A DNA stretch of 64,000 bases from Spisula solida. Its lineage: Eukaryota > Mollusca > Bivalvia > Venerida > Mactridae. The DNA lies in contig OX365962.1 in NCBI GenBank assembly GCA_947247005.1, positions 4,251,201 to 4,315,200 of the forward strand, given 5' to 3'. The notes below the pieces were generated by a model. The model saw only the letters and a program-made list of their open reading frames with translations, was not told the DNA's origin and made no database searches. This document shows positions 62,336 to 64,000 of this stretch, piece after piece. Made by a program: the position numbers and the translations under genes. How positions within the stretch are numbered: position 1 is the first letter of the stretch; each line of letters begins with the position of its first letter.

Positions 62336-63190
62336 GAGACGTTCATTGTCTCTTTCAGTGTGTCTGTTGGACATTGTGACGTTAAGTTCATTATCTCGTT
62401 TAGTTTGTGTGTTGGACATTGTGACGTTAAGTTCATTATCTCGTTCAGTGTGTGTGTTGGACATTGTGACTTTAAGTTCATTATCTCGTTCAGTGTGTGT
62501 GTTGGACATTGAGACGTTAAGTTCATTATCTCGTTCAGTATGTCTATTGGACATTGTGACGTTAAGTTCATTATCTCGTTCAGTGTGTCTGTTGGACATT
62601 GTGACGTTAAGTTCATTATCTCGTTCAGTGTGTGTGTTGGACATTGTGACGTTAAGTTCATTATCTCGTTCAGTGTGTCTGTTGGACATTGTGACGTTAA
62701 GTTCATTATCTCGTTCAGTGTGTGTGTTGGACATTGTGACGTTAAGTTCATTATCTCGTTCAGTTTGTGTGTTGGACATTGTGACGTTAAGTTTATTATC
62801 TCGTTCAGTGTGTGTGTTGGACATTGTGACGTTAAGTTCATTATCTCGTTCAGTGTGTGTGTTGGACATTGTGACGTTAAGTTCATTATCTCGTTCAGTG
62901 TGTGTGTGTTGGACATTGTGACGTTAAGTTCATTATCTCGTTCAGTATGTGTGTTGGACATTGTGACGTTAAGTTCATTATCTCGTTCAGTGTGTGTGTT
63001 GGACATTGTGACGTTAAGTTCATTATCTCGTTCAGTTTGTGTGTTGGACATTGTGACGTTAAGTTCATTATCTCGTTCAGTGTGTGTGTTGGACATTGTG
63101 ACGTTAAGTTCATTATCTCGTTCAGTGTGTGTGTTGGACATTGTGACGTTAAGTTCATTATCTCGTTCAGTGTGTGTGTTGGACATTGTA
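62336..63190. repeat. 45-bp satellite, about 19 copies
   Basis: Unit gttcattatctcgttcagtg, then tgtgtgttggacattgtgac, plus gttaa. The tg-repeat length changes once (62900), shifting frames between the long artefactual ORFs on both strands. Confidence 0.96.
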
Positions 63191-64000
63191 TGCCGTGTAA
63201 TTGTGATCTATCACGTATTGTTTTTTTATGTTTTTGGTGTGCTCGATGTTTAAGTTTAGTGCTACCTTCCCTGTCCGATTGTTTATAATATTATAATAAA
63301 AATACAGAAGTACAGTTGAACTATGATGCCTGGATCTACCATCGGGCCGGGGAAATAGTTCGAGCCATCTACCTGTTCGAGGCATCTGTGGTATTCAAGA
63401 ATATGCCTAATTATGTATATACCTATGGGTACCACAGTTTTTGAACGGATCTTTAATTTTGAATATAAATGTAGTTTTTCAATCAGGATGGGTTCGTAAA
63501 ATTAAGATATATCCTACATACTATGATAAAAAAATGTGCGACGTTACGTTTCGTTAGTTGGTAACATGTATTAGTATATGATATTCTGATGAAGGCGCTA
63601 ACCGAAACGTTAATTATATAAAAAAAAAATACGTTACATGTGTTGTTATCGAGTTATTTTCATCTTTATCCTTCATAATGGAGTACTATTTAACCAGTTT
63701 TTGCGACTATTTCCAAAGCAATTGATTATTAAAGATCCGTATAATATTATAATAGATTTTTTAGCATTACGTTTTTTCTGCATTTTTACTTGTGTCGCAA
63801 TTTTACGAAAAACATACGTTACAGCTATATCCCCTTTAACGCATACTTTATAGTGCAATCTAGTGTTTTAATACCGTGTCCGTTTGGTGTTTAGATCATT
63901 TACATTACACTTGAGAATCTTAACAAAACTAGCGTTTTTGGATTAACGGAAACGTACGGAAATAACCGAAGTTTACACGACGTTTGCTAAAATACGGATG
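63191..64000. other. Intergenic DNA at the window end
   Basis: Apart from the hammerhead-like core, no gene or array seen. Confidence 0.5.
63578..63605 (+). ncRNA. Candidate hammerhead-like core (Penelope-type terminal sequence)
   Basis: tctgatgaaggcgctaacc followed by gaaacg gives the CUGAUGA and GAAA boxes with a very short stem II. About 50 nt upstream, cgtttcgttag can pair with ctaaccgaaacg. An A-rich tail follows. No reverse transcriptase is seen nearby, so the call is tentative. Confidence 0.3.

Noticed and set aside
62291..63288. Long ORFs on both strands in the 45-bp array
   Set aside because: Both strands open equally, with repeat peptides and no start context; explained by the period.

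Overview
The window is animal nuclear DNA, AT-rich, intron-rich and crowded with transposons and tandem repeats. The secreted and membrane proteins are built from TSP1, ShK, EGF-like and Ly6/uPAR-like modules. The LINE and Penelope-type fragments, the tRNA-derived SINEs and the many AGGTCA-rich dispersed repeats fit a lophotrochozoan, most likely a bivalve mollusc. That placement is inference from repeat and domain style, not from a diagnostic gene.

Two multi-exon genes can be assembled on the minus strand from splice signals, reading phase and domains. Gene A (57063 down to 22456) has 12 coding exons and encodes a 685-residue secreted protein: signal peptide, five TSP1 repeats, two ShK domains, a Thr-rich mucin-like stretch and a C-terminal Ly6/uPAR-like Cys domain. 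Every intron is phase 1 except the last, which is phase 2, and all joins stay in frame from ATG to stop. Gene B (15869 down to 12994) has 3 coding exons and encodes a 290-residue type I membrane protein: signal peptide, one large Cys-rich furin/EGF-like exon, an acidic stalk, a transmembrane helix and almost no cytoplasmic tail. The two genes are about 6.6 kb apart in the same orientation.

Layout: 1-550 holds the 5' part of a LINE (endonuclease domain, minus strand). 559-5585 is a 30-bp satellite with internal higher-order duplications. 5.6-13 kb is intergenic, with a decayed Penelope-like element (7.64-8.69 kb), a 41-bp minisatellite, SINEs and MITEs. 13.0-15.9 kb is gene B. 15.9-22.4 kb is intergenic: a G-rich TTGGG/GGTC/GAGTT block, a minisatellite with paired TGTTTAC/GTAAACA motifs, a 22-bp array and palindromic MITEs. 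22.5-57.1 kb is gene A, whose introns hold most of the repeats: 79-bp, 69-bp and 25-bp arrays, a LINE 3' end, a duplicated 1.2-kb element, a 5.3-kb inverted repeat, a mariner-type MITE, two elements with long terminal inverted repeats and 9-10 bp target duplications, and a 13-bp array. 57.1-64 kb is upstream of gene A and holds 18-, 42- and 45-bp arrays.

Most long open frames here are artefacts of repeat periods divisible by three. No bacterial, phage or CRISPR signal was seen. The most notable items are the two assembled genes, the nested and expanding MITE family with forkhead-type motifs, and the foldback/MULE-like elements with intact target duplications.
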